Position numbers and translations under genes: made by a program. The notes beneath the pieces are model-generated. The model was not told the DNA's origin and ran no database searches. It worked only from the letters and a program-made list of their open reading frames with translations. From the NCBI GenBank assembly GCA_024734555.1, contig JANPWX010000449.1, positions 2,126,287 through 2,190,286 on the forward strand: DNA of 64,000 bases. Reading direction: 5' to 3'. Below are positions 13,801 through 26,714 of this stretch, one piece after another (position 1 is the first letter of the stretch; each line of letters starts with the position of its first letter). This stretch comes from Trochalopteron elliotii (Eukaryota > Chordata > Aves > Passeriformes > Leiothrichidae).

Positions 13801-16620
13801 ATTTGTAACCTCTGCTACCAGTATGTAAAAATGTGACTTGGACTTTTGATTAATATATTTTTTACTGCACCATTAAGCTTGTCTAGTTTACTATCAGCAT
13901 GGGGAAATTCACAAATGCGACATTTTTTTCTACTCTCCAAATACAAATAAACTAGCTTGTGCAGGCATCCTCAAGGACCTGCATCCTGAAACACATTTAT
14001 AGAAGTTAATGTTCAGAGGATATTTATGGGAAAATTGAAGTAAATCATGTCAAGGCTCATATTACCGAGGTGCTGAATTGGGGGAAAGAATTTATTTTAG
14101 TGGAGTTAAAATATCCCTTCAGCCAGAGAAAGAAGATACTCCAGAGCACTGGACTGAACACAGGTGCCTTGTCATTGAAACCTCCGTGGTTTTCATCCTG
14201 TCCGCTGTGGCTCTGTGAGTGAGTGGTCCCCTTGGAACTGAAGTTTTAGGAGAGGAATTCACAGCACAGTAAATACTGATGATCTTTCTTAGCTCTCATC
14301 TACCTCATTTGTCAATATGATGAATCTGTGTATGCTCAAGGTTTTAAAAGATAATGTGGCCTGCTATTGGCTCTGATGGGGATTTTTTTTTTTTTTAATA
14401 CCACGGAATGTTGCAGTTCAGAGTAATTTTATTTCAATATGCTCATTTTTCCTGTGAACAGTGGTCTGTTGCCATTTGGTCACATACATGCTGTTTTGCT
14501 ACAGAAGCTGTTCATCAAAGTGTTGACATTTCATTTTAGTGCACATTTGGAAAACAGATATTGTTGTTGGTGGTGATTGTTGTTTTGCTTTGACTTGGGA
14601 AATGCCATATAGAGTATGTGAAAGCTCTGTGCACTTCCAGGAGTCTGCTCCCAGACAAAAATTCCCAGACATTTTAGAAGGAAAATTAGCCACTTCACCC
14701 CCACCTTCTCTCACACCAAAGTGCAGCCTGAAATAATGCAGGCAGAGTTAAAAACATGAAAGGAAATGCTTCCTCACACAGTGTGAAGTCAGTCTGAGGA
14801 GTGCAGTCACATAGTTCATAGATTTGATTTTTGAAAGGGCTGGATAATTTTATGACCAATAATAATATTTTTAGTTATGCATGCTAAGTGAGGTATAATT
14901 GCATTTCCCGCTTCATAGCACCAGCTACAGGGTCACTATATCACTACAGGGGCTGGGAAGGGATTTATTTACACACACCCGCATATGTTCACACCCATGC
15001 ACACGTCTGCATGCAACAATAATTGCAGTGGTGCATATCAGGGAATTCTCTGAATCATTGTGAATAAGCTAGCACTTCTGAATAGTCAAGGCCAGCATCT
15101 ACATGTCAACAAGAGTCATGCAGAGGAGCTGTAGTAATTGCAATACATGTGGAGCATGAGAAAACTGTGGGCACCTTGTCCATTTTACGAATGGAGAGTG
15201 GCAAGTCTGGATTCGGTCACAGGAGGAAAAGAACTTGTCTAAAGACCAGCTTCAGAAGGCTTCTGGCAATATGAAAGCCTCAGTCAATACCAAAGTGCCA
15301 GCTGTTGGCTGTAGACACAGTCACTAAAATGCAATTGTGAGTTTCATTAACACATCCTTCGTTCTCCTGTCATGGTCATTTCGGAAATCAACAGGAATAA
15401 ATAAAATAGGGGAGCATATCATGGACACAACTTTTCAAATATTACTCTTTTAGTAATTCTCTAGGTGAAAATTAAAAATTGATTTGAAAATTTGGAGGAT
15501 AATTGCTGCAGAAAAAGTCCAGGCTATGAGTATGACAAAGTAGCACATGAAGCCTCTTTTCGTTTTACAATTTTTCTGAACATGCTCTATGTTATCTACA
15601 GTGGCATATGAACCTATGGAAGAATAGGCTAATTAGTAAGGTTATTAAAGTTATCACATATCATTATCAACGCTTTTGGCTACTAGAATATGATTTTGAA
15701 ACCTTTTCTATCACTGAGACTCACTGTAGACTATGAGAAGAGTTAGATACCAGAAAGAAGCCAATTACAATCTATATGTTCAGCATGCAGATGCCTAGAG
15801 CATTCCAGAGGCAAACAGTGATGACCAGGACAAGCCCTATATCCCTCTGAGGCCACCACAGTTTGACCCAGTCATTAACAGTGCATGTCACTGAATCTCT
15901 TCTTTAGAGAGTTATGCTTCTTAAATAAAAGTACAACACTCATTCTGTTGAAATGCAAGAGGATAATTTCATTACTGGACTGTCTGTAGTTTGAGCCATT
16001 CCCCAAGTCTGATTCATGGCTTCAGTTTGTGAGGAGCCAGAGAAGAGGCAAATACACAGGTACATTGCCATAGCATGGTTAGTGATCCCTGACTGAGCAG
16101 GAAGGAATTAGCTAGTTGCTGCTGAATGGAGACAGAGGGACCTTCCAGCTGAATGCTGGAGGAAGCTGCATTGCTCCCAAGAATTGCATCACTGAGAGGG
16201 AGCCCTCAGTTCCGCTGCCAGAAATGTATCTGCTAAATAGAAAATAATGAAACAGCCAGCAGTAGATCCAGGCACTCCAACACAAACATGAAGTTTCTAT
16301 GGTCTCGCAGGGTTTTCTTTTGTTTACCTCCAATTCCTGTTTCATTCACTTTAGAACTAATAAGAAAAGATGTGAACTGCAGTTCATACCTCCAACAAAT
16401 CAGCCCCTTGCAGATTGCCTCATCCCTAGCCAGCCTGCCTATGATGTATTGTAAAATGTGATTGTAGGTAGCACACTCATAACTGGAAAACTACAGCTAG
16501 AAGCCTCCCCTTTTACTTACAGCCTGTCCCCCTTACACAATGGGAAATTTGTTCCAACCTTTACAAAAAATTCTAACTATACCAGGAAGCTCAAACTAAT
16601 AAAGTGTATGTGATCTTATG
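4865..16620. other. AT-rich noncoding stretch, no gene or transposon recognised
   Basis: Nearly 12 kb without a supportable gene. Short homopolymers occur at 8086-8098 (A13) and 14383-14396 (T14). An imperfect TTAATTAT-type tandem lies at 5229-5271 and a loose CA-rich patch at 14965-15015. The reading frames of 126 and 110 codons on the minus strand (9908-10288 and 10443-10775) have no recognisable domain and are within chance expectation. DNA at about 11100-11290 is non-repetitive and could hold a conserved noncoding element, but nothing in the sequence alone proves that. Confidence 0.6.
5229..5271. repeat. Imperfect TTAATTAT-type tandem repeat
   Basis: About four imperfect copies of a roughly 11-bp AT-only unit (ATTAATTATTA-like) run head to tail. 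This is low-complexity DNA that creates clusters of ATTA cores by composition alone. Confidence 0.6.
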
Positions 16621-16690
16621 TATCACAGAATGGCAAAGTTGGAAGGGACCACAGTTGATAATCTGGTACAGCCTCAAGCAAATGTAAATT
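16621..16690 (-). mobile_element. CR1 LINE 3'-end scrap, minus strand
   Basis: The plus strand reads as the reverse complement of a CR1 3' terminus. A CACAGAATGG-type remnant of the terminal octamer repeat is followed by TTGGAAGGGACC and a degenerate continuation ending near a CTCAAGCA motif. Only about 70 bp survive, so this is a strongly 5'-truncated and diverged copy with no coding content. CR1 is the dominant LINE of bird genomes, and its copies typically keep only the 3' end. Confidence 0.75.
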
Positions 16691-19600
16691 ATGAACTGGA
16701 TCCTGCAGGTGATATTTAAATTGTCTGAAGAGTGGTAGACAAGAAAAAGGCAGAAGAAATATAATTACAGAAGAGACAAAGAGAATTTTATTACCTTAAT
16801 GATAGACTTGATATAAAGAATTATTTGACTATGATGAAACTATTAAAAGTATGTCAAACAGAAAGAACTAGGCCAGCATATTATTATAGCAAGGTGAGTC
16901 CAGAGGGCAGAGAGGAAAAAAAAAAAAAAGGGAAAAATATCTGTTTAATTTTATCTGGGAAAACTTCTGACTAGTCACATTGAGAGCATTGCAGAGTCAA
17001 GGGAAAAGCCCCCCCAGTTCTGTGAAAGGATAGGGCAAAACTGGTCAGTATGTAGGTATTTTTCTCGAGAAGAACAATTCATCTCAAAGAGCATCAAAAA
17101 GAAGGATATTTGTAGGGTAATACAGAGGAAATACATCAGTAATGGGTAGAAAATTTAATTTATACAGAGATAGTAATTTTGTTTGTTTTGTTGAATCCTT
17201 TTGTAGGATTCTGCACCAGGAAGAATGTTGAGGAAAGCCATCACCATAGTCAAAAACCCAAACAGATTGGAATACTTTTCAGGAGAACTACTACAGGAAG
17301 ACAAAAGGATTAAATGACATTTTTTATGACAGAAGTACAAGGGAATTGTGTATGGTATTTCAGACTACATGGTCTGAATTCTGTTAAATTCTACTCTGTA
17401 TAATCCAGTACTCTCTATTCTTCTTAAAAAATTGGGCTTCCAAATTAAATGCTATGTTTTGCCTAATTGTTACTGAAGGCCAAAGATAAAGCAGAGCATC
17501 TGGAATGGTATTATGCAGATTCAAACAAGCCCATGAGCTTTCATTCTATTTTAATTCCTGGAAAGGCATCACTTAAAAAGGAACGATGGAAGTGAAAAAA
17601 GCAACATGGAAAAGGCAACAGAGTAATCTAATTACTTTATATTCCTTCAGTTATAAATGTATGCTAGTTTATGCCATCCAACATTTTCATTCAAGAGAAC
17701 TATCAACAGGGAAATGAGTTGTATGTGTGTTTGTACTTAGTGTCACTGTAGCAGTGTATTTTCTGCATACTGGTGGTCCAGAGGATGATGGCAAATGTGT
17801 TATGGAAGGGTTCTGCAACTCATCCCAAATGAAAGAGGAACTGTGCTTCCTTTGCAGACTTTCCTGGATGTTTGTTTTCCTTCCTTGTTTTATTGTTTTA
17901 GCACTCCAAACCAAAAATAATTTCCAGTAAAAAATATAAGTTCATCCTTCGTGTTTGGAAAGCATAATTAAATTACTGATGCTTTAAAAGATGGAGTTTA
18001 GATCCTGTTAAGCAGATTTTTATTTGTATTGATGAATTAATTTGACATCTGCTTGCTACCTAAAATATTGCTGCTATCATCTAATGACCAGACATTCTGG
18101 CTCCATTCACTAGAAGTGTCATTCAATAGCTGCTCTTTAGCACTAAATGTTGCATTACACAGAATGATGGAGTATTATGAATTTAATATATTTTAATTAT
18201 TTTTCTAATGTCACGACTGAGCATTATGAAGCAGGTGTTTTAGTAAGAGAAACACAGTGCATTATCTACAAAGCAATTTTATTAAAACAGAAATGTTTGT
18301 GTCTGAAAGCTTTAAAATTCATGTAGGGATATTATCCTCTGCCCAGTCATTTCCTTTGAATATGAATACATGCAAATTTTAATTTCTTTACACACAAGAA
18401 TTTTTCAAGAGAAGATGAGTTTTCCTTAGGTTTTTACATTTAATTTGCAAACTCTCTACTTTAGCATTCTCTCTGCCATTTCTGAATGCTAAAAAAATAT
18501 CATATAAATCAATGGAAACACTGCCAGGAGTTGGACTGGCATAAAACATGACATCTTGGTGGACATTACATTATTTTTATGAGGTGCTGTGTACATTCAC
18601 TATGTGCTGATTCCACAGTAAATAAATTGGACTGCAAATAAACTTGCAATTTTAGATTAAGAAGAAAGATGCTCAACAGGAGTAACAGCAATAAATGACT
18701 TTTTAAATATGAGGTACACTAAATGAATTATTCACCAAGAAATACTGTGTGATTTGGGATATTTACTCTTTCTTTGCAGCAGTGTGAGAACATTCCCCTT
18801 GGACTTTTGTTCAGAAAAGACTGACATTATGTTTCAGGGAAGGAGAGAAAATTACAATAGCCTTACCCTTGAATCAAGGTGAAAGGCCTTCTTCTTTAAT
18901 GTGCACAAGCATAGTGAAATATGAGGTGGGAGGGAAGGAGGAACTTGGACTTGGGAGAGTGGATGGTGGTTCCCTTATAATGGTCTTGCCAGAGAGCTGT
19001 GGGAAAAGGCAGGGGGCCTAAGGAGTGACAGAAGTCTTGTTTGCATATGTCCTTGTGTTAGGTAGGTGGTTTCAAAGATTAGCTTCAGCATTGACATCAC
19101 AAAATCTCCAGGCAGACCGTGGGACATAGCACCACACTTTGCACAAGCATTTGTTGTAAATCATATGGTACCATCAAGGAAAATTATATAAATTGTTGCA
19201 GAAAATGTGAAGCATGTTTTTTTTTTTTTTTAATTGAATTTTCTTTGGATTATTTTATTTAAAAAAATCTGAAAAGTTTAAGGGCATTTGGTGAGGACAC
19301 AGAGCTAGGCTCCAAACCCAAATTCAGATACCAAATATAAGTGGCTTTCATAAAGGCTAAACTGCCAGTGGATCTCTTTGTCTTCCTTCAGTGGCAGATG
19401 ATGTCTTTCTGCTTTATGTTTTAAATAGGTTTAGCTGACACAGGATAAAATAATACACTTCTGAAAATATAACTTATTACATCTTCACTACAGTATTTTA
19501 TTTGCAGGCAGGAAAGATACTGAAGAAAAGCTAATGGTCAGTTATGCTGGGGAGGATCAGGGAAATATTTACTCACACAAATGTAGGAAATTACTATGTC

Positions 19601-19865
19601 AGTTTTGATATTTCAACACGTCACCTATAGTAACTTTCAAAGGCATGCAGTTTGTTCTAGATGTACTCTTTTCATCTCTTTTCTGTTGGTGTTTCCCTTT
19701 AAAACTTCATACACACCTAAAAAGTCCCAGCATCTGTGTGTTCTTTGCAGCTGTCTCCATCAACCGACTTATTTGATCCTTCCTTCAGAAAACCCTCATT
19801 CTTTATGCTAATTATTAATTAATTAGAAGTGGAATTTATACTTGCATAGCAGATCATTTCCCAGC
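16691..19865. other. AT-rich noncoding stretch, no gene seen
   Basis: No gene or transposon recognised. It contains A14 at 16916-16929 and T15 at 19217-19231. A good splice-donor match (AAG|GTGAGT, intron from about 16893) lacks a convincing partner acceptor or open frame and is probably chance. The part from about 18000 to 18700 is non-repetitive and rich in ATTA/TAAT cores. It may hold a conserved noncoding element, but base composition alone also produces such cores. Confidence 0.55.
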
Positions 19866-19896
19866 AGCCCTGGCTGACTGGAGAGCTCCCAGATGA

Positions 19897-20262
19897 ATGG
19901 AGGCTAGCCAGGATGACGCCCATCTATCAGAATGGCAGAAGGACGATTTGGGGAACTATAGCCCTGTCAGTCTGACCTTGGTTCTGGGGAATGACATGGA
20001 GCAGATCATCTTGAATGCAATCATATGGAACATGTGCGACAACCAGGGCATCAGGGCCAGCCAGCACAGGTTTGTGGAAGGCATGTCCGCCTTGACCAGC
20101 TTGATCTCCTCCTACGACAGGGTGACCTGCTTAGTAGACAAAGGGAAGAGTCTGGTTATTGTATACCTCAAATTTAATAAAGCCTTTGACACCATTTCCT
20201 GTAGTGCTCTCCTGAAGAAACTGTCTGTGCTTGGCTTGGACAGGTGTACTCTTTTTTGGTAA
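19897..20262 (+). pseudogene. CR1 ORF2 remnant: reverse transcriptase fingers and palm segment
   Basis: A 121-codon open stretch encodes the CR1 RT block: a PVSLT-like motif near the start (about residues 23-27), then an HRFVEGMSALTSL-like segment (residues 57-69), then motif A as VYLKFNKAFDT. In CR1-type enzymes this motif reads YLDFSKAFD, and the first Asp is a catalytic metal ligand. Here that codon (20170-20172) is AAA, Lys, so catalysis would be lost even if the frame were intact. The methionine at 19897 is internal to the old ORF, not a true start. The frame ends at a stop just after 20259, and homologous sequence continues in another frame. Confidence 0.9.
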
Positions 20263-20340
20263 AAATTGGCTGGACAGCCAGGCTCAGAGTGACTGGAGTT
20301 CCATCCAGCTGGGGGCCTATCAGAGCTGGTGTTTCCCAGG

Positions 20341-20440
20341 GCTCAGTCCCTGCTTATTGTCTTTATCAACAACTTGAATGAGGAGATTGAGTGCACCCTC
20401 AGTTTGCAGATGACACCAGGTTGGGTGGAAATATTGATAT
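20341..20440 (+). pseudogene. CR1 ORF2 remnant: RT active-site block with FADD motif
   Basis: Translating in the frame of position 20403 gives VFINNLNEEIE followed shortly by QFADDTR. FADD (20403-20414) is the reverse transcriptase motif C with two metal-binding Asp residues. This block lies in a different frame from 19897-20262, so at least one frameshifting indel separates motif A from motif C. It shares its frame with the downstream remnant at 20667 but is separated from it by stops. Confidence 0.85.
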
Positions 20441-20666
20441 TTTAGAGAGCAGGGGGCCTCTACTGAGGGGTCTGGACAGGCTGGATTGATGGACCAAAGC
20501 CAACTGTATGAGATTCAGCAAGGCCAAGTGCTGAGTCCTGAGCTTGGGTCACAACAACTACAGGCAGTGCTACAGGTTGCTGGTAGGGGCTGAGAAGGCT
20601 CCCCAGTGGAAGGGGACCTGGTGGTGCTGGTCAACAGCAGCTGAACATGATTCAGTGTCTGCCTAG

Positions 20667-20978
20667 GTGGCCAAGAAGTCTGATGGCATCCTGGCCTGGA
20701 TCAGCAATGGTGTGGCCAGCAGGACCAGGGCAGTGACCGACCCCCTGCACTGGGCACTGCTGAGGCCACACCTCAAATCCTGTGTTCAGTCCTGGGCCCC
20801 TCCCTGCAAGAAAGACATGGAGGGGCTGGAGCGTGTCCAGAGAAGGGCAACGGAGCTGGGGAAGGGTCTGGAGCACAAGTGCTGTGAGGAGCAGCTGAGG
20901 GAGCTGGGGGTGTTTATCCTGGAGAAAAGGAGGCTCAGGGGCACCCTGTCTCTACAGCTGCATGAAAGGAGGGTGTAG
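20667..20978 (+). pseudogene. CR1 ORF2 remnant: C-terminal region
   Basis: A 103-codon open stretch matches the conserved C-terminal part of CR1 ORF2. Motifs are [11 protein letters not shown] near the start, then [37 protein letters not shown], and REL followed by LEKRRLRG. This block is usually the best preserved in 5'-truncated copies. No nuclease or other catalytic motif is expected here. The start methionine is fortuitous. Confidence 0.92.
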
Positions 20979-21284
20979 CCAGGTGGGGTTGGTCTCTTCT
21001 CCCAGGGAGCAAATGGTGGGACAAAGGGGAAAAGGCCTCAAGTGGCACCAGGGTATATTTAGATTGGATATCAGGAAAAAATTCTTCCCTAAAAGGATTA
21101 TCAAGCATTGAACTGGGCTGTCCAGGGAAGTAGTGGAATGATCATCCCTGGAGGTATTTAAAAGACTTGTGGATGTGGTTCTTAGGAACATGATTTAGTG
21201 ATGGACTTGGCAGTACTGGGATAATGGTTGGACTTAAGGACCTTAGGGTCTTTTCCATCCTAATCAATTTTATGATTCTGTGAT

Positions 21285-24200
21285 CTGTGGAAAGTAATTG
21301 CACAGGTTTTTCTTTTCATTATTTATACTTGCATCCAAGCATGTTTTGCTGACAAAGGAAAATACATGCAATGCTTCGCTCTAAGGTCAGGATAAATACT
21401 TTCTAGGAATTCTGTGGCCATTTCTTGTATTCTCAGAAAGAGATTAAAAAAAAAAAAAAAATGCCAAGGTTATAGTGGAAATGCTGTAGCACGGGAAGAT
21501 GGAACAATCTATACTGACCAAGGAGAGATCTACAAGAGTCTACAAGGCAGTGGCTGTGGGAATTGTAAAACCTCTGAGCCTTAGCCTCACTGTCTGTGAA
21601 ACAGATATGATAGTTATCCATCTTTAAAACCTCCAGTGACTACATCTAGAGGAATGTTTGTATTGCTGAGCCTGAGCTGGTGATGTTTAAATGCAGGTAG
21701 AGTCACATTGCCTGCTTTCTCTGACAAGCCTAGTGAGACGCATGCTAAGGTGGACACCATGGGCTCACTGAATTCAGTAGAAACACTCCCAATGTGTTAA
21801 TTAGGCTTTAATTCAAAATATTAGCATGTGCTACATTTTTAAAATTGGCAGTAACACTGCTTTCTATTCATGAATTCATGTCAAGTGTTGCTTTGTTTGT
21901 CAAGGCAGTGCAGTGTTTTGTTTACAGATCAATTTTCTCAAAAGCAGTAAAAAGTGTTTGACAAAATAAGAGAATGTTCTGGTTAAAGGTGGTAAACCTT
22001 TTTCGATATGTTGCTCACTGTATTTCTTTGGAAATTTTATTACATGAATTTCTGTGTTGACTCTGAAGTGTTGAAATCACTATTTGAAATGAAAATATGA
22101 CTGATTTTTTTTTTCTCTCCTGTTGTATTTGATTCTGTATTTTACATTTTCATATTTTTACATTTTGAAGTGATTAATTCAACAGTGTAAATCTTCCTAA
22201 CAGAAATTTCATGTGTTCTGAGATATTTGCTACCCCTGGAAGCAAACAAAAGGCAAATGAAAGATTTCATGTCTTAGTAAATGAAGTGAAAACTTCTTTT
22301 TTTTCACATTAGAAATAATTTTAGTTTTCATTAATAAGCACTCAGTGATTTACTACTTAAAAGTAAACGAAAAGGTTTATGAAAATTTAATCATCACCTT
22401 TAAATACTCAATACTTAAATCTGTTACTCAAGTAACAGATCTTGATTCCCAATTTACTTGTTGTATGGAGCAGAACAAAAGCATTGTATTTAAAATTTCA
22501 GATTTAGATTTTTAAAAGGTGTATTTAGGAGGAAGTTCTGTACAGGTTTGAATTGTGTATATCTACATGCATATACACAGAGTGATTTAGTTCACACATG
22601 CATGTAAAATCCTACTCCTTATTTTTACTTACAATGACAGGCTCGTGAATGACACAGGACTGAACTGCCACATCTATAATTTAGTAGCATAATAAAGTCA
22701 TGCATGTAAAGTAATTTTCCTCTCAAAAGAAAGTGATTTCCCCCTTAAAGAATAACCCTCTTCAAGTCTTTCATTTTGCCCAAAGCATTTTACAGTCAAT
22801 CCACAGCTACAGCTTGTACTTCCTGAGATGTCATACTGTTTATTCTGGTTCAGAGATTGAATGGAATATGACCTAAACTACAAGAGGGACCAGATGCTGC
22901 AATGAATTCTACATATATCATTTCTATTGCAGTCATATGTATTTGGATCTATTAAATAGATCTGGATTTCAGAATCATGACTGCAGCTCTGATATTTAAA
23001 CAAAATCCTAATTTAGTGTCTGAGCAATCAGCTGAAGTAAGTCTTCAACTAATGTTGAATCTTGCATAGTGTTGATCACCAGACATTATTTTTTGCAACT
23101 TTATAACATCTGCTATTTCTTCAAATACCTCAATAAATCACAATTTCAATTTTCTCAGATTACATTTTCTCAGGTTTTTGAACTGAGAAGTGAGTTATTG
23201 CATCTTGAAAATATTTTACATTAAAGAAAATGTTTTTACTTTTAATATTTTACTTTGTTGACTAAAGAAATAAGCATCACATTTCTCAAACAGCAATACT
23301 ATACTTTGAAGTCTTTTAATAGATCAACTTCTTTAATGAGAGAACATAAAGTTGCTCATGCTCAGAAACATATTTTCCTTTGTTAAATAATAATCAGCTA
23401 TTTGCAATACTTCCATAATGTACCAGTGCCTTTTTAGTTACTGAGTTTTAAGACTGCAGTACAATTCATCTTACAGTTTGTTCCATTTATATAGAATATT
23501 CATTATTTGCATTTTAAAAGAAGAGGAGAGATGATCACGTCATAACTTACACAAAAAACATCAAAATAATCATGCTTAATTACATAACAAATAGATAGAT
23601 AAACTTAATAGATAAATAGTTCTAAGGGTTCACAATATAGAATTCTAAAAGAGAGAAGTAGCGTACACTCAGGAATTAATTAATATTTTTTTCCTTGTAA
23701 AACTTTGTGAATTCTGCACCTTAATTCAAATTTAGAGTAGAAATTGGGAGAAGCAATTAAAGAAATTTGTATGAAAACACATGTATAATATGCAAAAAAC
23801 CTTCTAACTATATTAAACACTTCTTCCATCACAAGCTGTGCAACAGAACCAACTAAGGACCCAAATACTATAAAGATAAACACTGCCAACAACTTTGAAG
23901 AATACTGACACTTTTGTAATTCAGAAGTCTTTGCCTGTGTGTGGTGTTTTCCACTTGTGTTTCTCTTTCAGCATTGCAGCTATACATGTAAATGGATCAA
24001 ATGAATACTACCAATCGTTCAATACTTGTAACTTCCCTTTAAAAGCTCTAATACCTTTTCCTACAGTCTAGCTGTAGTATTTATGCATATTTAATTATGG
24101 CAAATGTTGATAAAAACAAGCAACAAAGCAAGTAACATTGGAAGAACATCTCTTTTTTTGCCCATATTTAGGTTTTGTTGTTTAAAGTACTCTGTGCATC

Positions 24201-26410
24201 CTAGGCAACCACAGCCATCTACAACTGGGAATCTTTTTCTGTTTCAAATGTTTAGCCTACTGTTTCTGAACAGTCCTCACTACCCCTCTCCCCTTAAATC
24301 AGAAAAAACACTATAAACCTGAAAAAACACCAGGTAGATGATGGTTCCCTTCCTAGAAGGATTTTCTTTCTCAGGTACGTTGTTTGTATTGCCTGTTCTG
24401 CTCACAACCAACGTGGTAAGATTCCAAAGAACAAAAAAAGCACATCATTTCTGCAGAATAAAGATACTCAAACTTTTCTTGTACTAAGAAGTAGCATTGA
24501 TTAAGTGTATATTAAAGGGTATTTATTGACTGCTATGTTACAGAGCAGGAATATCATTCAGTCTTATTTTGCCCTAAATGGTGAAGGCAGGCTGAACAAA
24601 TGGTATAAATTAAACTAGTAGGGAATGAAATCTACATTATATTAAAAATTAGATTGTTGGTGCTTAAAACTCTTGTCCTCAGTTTTTCCCATTTTGCCTT
24701 GTTCCTAATCAATTTCAGATGGCAAACACATTCTTTAAAGCCTTTTAAATGGCATGGTGATGAGTCTTTGCAGAAAGTGGCTGAGGTAATCTAAATTACC
24801 TTATATCTTGACAGATGTATGCTTATTGTAATTGCTTACTTTTTGTCCTGTACATGGAAAGATTGAGAATCTCAGAAATAAAGTATTATGTAATGAATTA
24901 TGTCCAGTGATAACTACCCTTTTTATTGTACAGTAGAGTAAACAGCTATTAATTTAAAACACATAAATTGGAAATCTGAGAACCATATCACTTGCTGTAG
25001 TGGGATATATTTCTACAGAACGTGATTACTTCCATAATTCTTGAATATATAAGAATTGCTGTGAAGCAGAACAGTCAGACATTCCCATTAAGAGGCATCA
25101 ACTGCTACCTCATTAAAGGACGAAAGACTCTGTGGTCATAGGAAGAATCTACAAGTCGTTCCATTTCTAAATTAAAACCTGAAATAGTTTAAAGATAACG
25201 AGAATAAAGATAAAGGTTTGAAAGCTTATTACTTCCTATGAAGAAATAGCATATTCAGCATGTGTTTGAAAGGGTTGAAGTATTAATACAAATCCCTGTA
25301 GAGCTTATAAACTGTTGCAATTGGCCTCTGAAAAGTGAGCATGCTTTTAATTGAGGGTACTTTTTAAGAAAGGAAAGAAAGAAAACACCAAAGAAATTGA
25401 AAACTGATTAAGCAGCCGTAGAAGGATATATGCACTGGAAGTGATGACACATATAAAGAGATACTAATTTTTCAGTTCTTTAGGGTTATTCCAGAGCTTC
25501 TGCTTTGGATACCAGCAGCTAGCACTGGGTGTTTATGGCATTTGATGCTACTTGACTGAACACAGAGGAATTCCAGGGAGCACAACTCTAAAATCTCCTT
25601 TCTTAAACTGCCTTCAGAGCAGCTGCCCACTATTGGGGTTCTGAGCTGCCATGAGGAAACCTCTGGGGTGCTTCTTTCACTCAGCTGCCTTATGAATGAA
25701 TTCTAGGATCCTGATTTAGGAAGTCAGGATTCTGCAATGGGAAGGAGACATTGGTCTTTTATATACCAGGATATCTAACGTAGGCAGTTTGTGTATGATC
25801 CTGAAAATCTTCATGTACAGAGTTCATTTTTTAGAAAGGCAGAACACTTGCAAAGATTTACTAAGTAAGAATTTTTCCCTTTCCAAAACTGCACCTTTAC
25901 AAAACTCATAATACTGGTTTATATTTTATTTAATTTTTTTCCTTTAAATTTATGAGCATAGATCACCACACAGTGTATGCTACTAGTAAGACAAAATAAA
26001 GCAAAAGAAATTATATTATAGTATTTATCATATATATAATAAAGCATAGTATAATAAAGCATAATATAGTATTTATTATATAAATAATAAAACAATAGAA
26101 ATTATATACTCTATATAGTAGAAAAAGTAATCTTTGTTAAATTTTACTGTAGAGTTCTGATTATCCTGGAAAAAAGATAATGCCATTTGATGAGACATAA
26201 TACACATTAGGCAAACTATTTGACCAGTCAGTTTTGTTAACTTGATAGCTTGGTTTTGCACACCAAAGGAGACAGCTTCAGTCTTGGACAAGCTGTGATG
26301 TCTCTCCTGGTTTTTCTTTTACTCTACTCCTTTAGTATGCAGTGCCATATATTAATTTAAATTCAGTATTTGGTAATGGCCAGAACATAACAGTGACGCT
26401 CATCATGAGA
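21285..26410. other. AT-rich noncoding stretch, no gene seen
   Basis: About 5 kb without a supportable gene. It holds A16 at 21446-21461 and an AT-only near-tandem repeat at 26009-26120. The segment of about 21770-22000 is non-repetitive, with a GTTAATTAGGC-type homeodomain-like core, and could be regulatory, but this is an impression from reading only. Confidence 0.55.
26009..26120. repeat. AT-rich imperfect tandem repeat
   Basis: A roughly 34-bp AT-only block beginning TATAGTATTTATCATATA at about 26017 recurs with changes at about 26065-26098. Between the copies are two AATAAAGCATA units. This is low-complexity, slippage-prone DNA. The multiple AATAAA hexamers inside it come from composition and are not evidence of transcript ends. 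Confidence 0.65.
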
Positions 26411-26714
26411 GTCTAGGATGCACATAGTCCCTGGCTAACTCCTTACTTTTCCAGACCCAGGTCCTGACTGGGGTCTGTCCTGAAGATCTCTCCATCCCAG
26501 CTCATTGTTAAGGCCTCTGCAACTCCTGCCCTAAAGCTCTCTCCTTTCAAATTTACTGCAAGGGTCTGAATGTTTTTTGCCCTCAGGCTCTATTCTTTCA
26601 GACTGATCATCAGGGTTTGAACGAATGTTGCCTCTGGGTCACCTCTTTTCAGTTGCAATTTTGGAATTGGATCTCTTGCTGTCCTCAGATTTTCACCTTT
26701 CAGCCTCAGTATTT
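26411..26714. repeat. Decayed tandem repeat, six units of about 51 bp
   Basis: Six consecutive units start at about 26411, 26460, 26512, 26562, 26613 and 26665, giving spacings of 49, 52, 50, 51 and 52 bp. A partial seventh starts at about 26715. Each unit has the same order of blocks: a GGTCTGAA-like head, a TGCCCTCAGG-like middle, then a CTCTCTCCTTTCAG-like pyrimidine stretch and an AT-richer tail. The units differ from one another at many positions, so the array is old and was probably never homogenised recently. No frame stays open across it, so it is not a coding repeat. I do not recognise it as part of a dispersed family. Confidence 0.75.

Larger units (their letters stand above)
19866..21284 (+). 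mobile_element. CR1 LINE, 5'-truncated, 1.4 kb, plus strand
   Basis: This is the largest transposon remnant here. It begins inside ORF2 upstream of the reverse transcriptase core, with the characteristic GACTGGAGAGCTCCC-type CR1 sequence. It runs through the RT palm and the C-terminal connection region, then the 3' UTR, and ends in the CR1 terminal signature ATGATTCTGTGAT (about 21270-21284). It is visibly more GC-rich than its flanks. Full-length avian CR1 is roughly 4.5 kb, so about two thirds is missing from the 5' side, as usual for this family. ORF2 is broken by stops and at least one frameshift. It is dead and cannot mobilise itself. Confidence 0.97.

Noticed and set aside
16860..16900. 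Possible small exon ending at a strong donor (AAG|GTGAGT)
   Set aside because: No convincing upstream acceptor or coding signal. Single donor matches are expected by chance many times in 64 kb.
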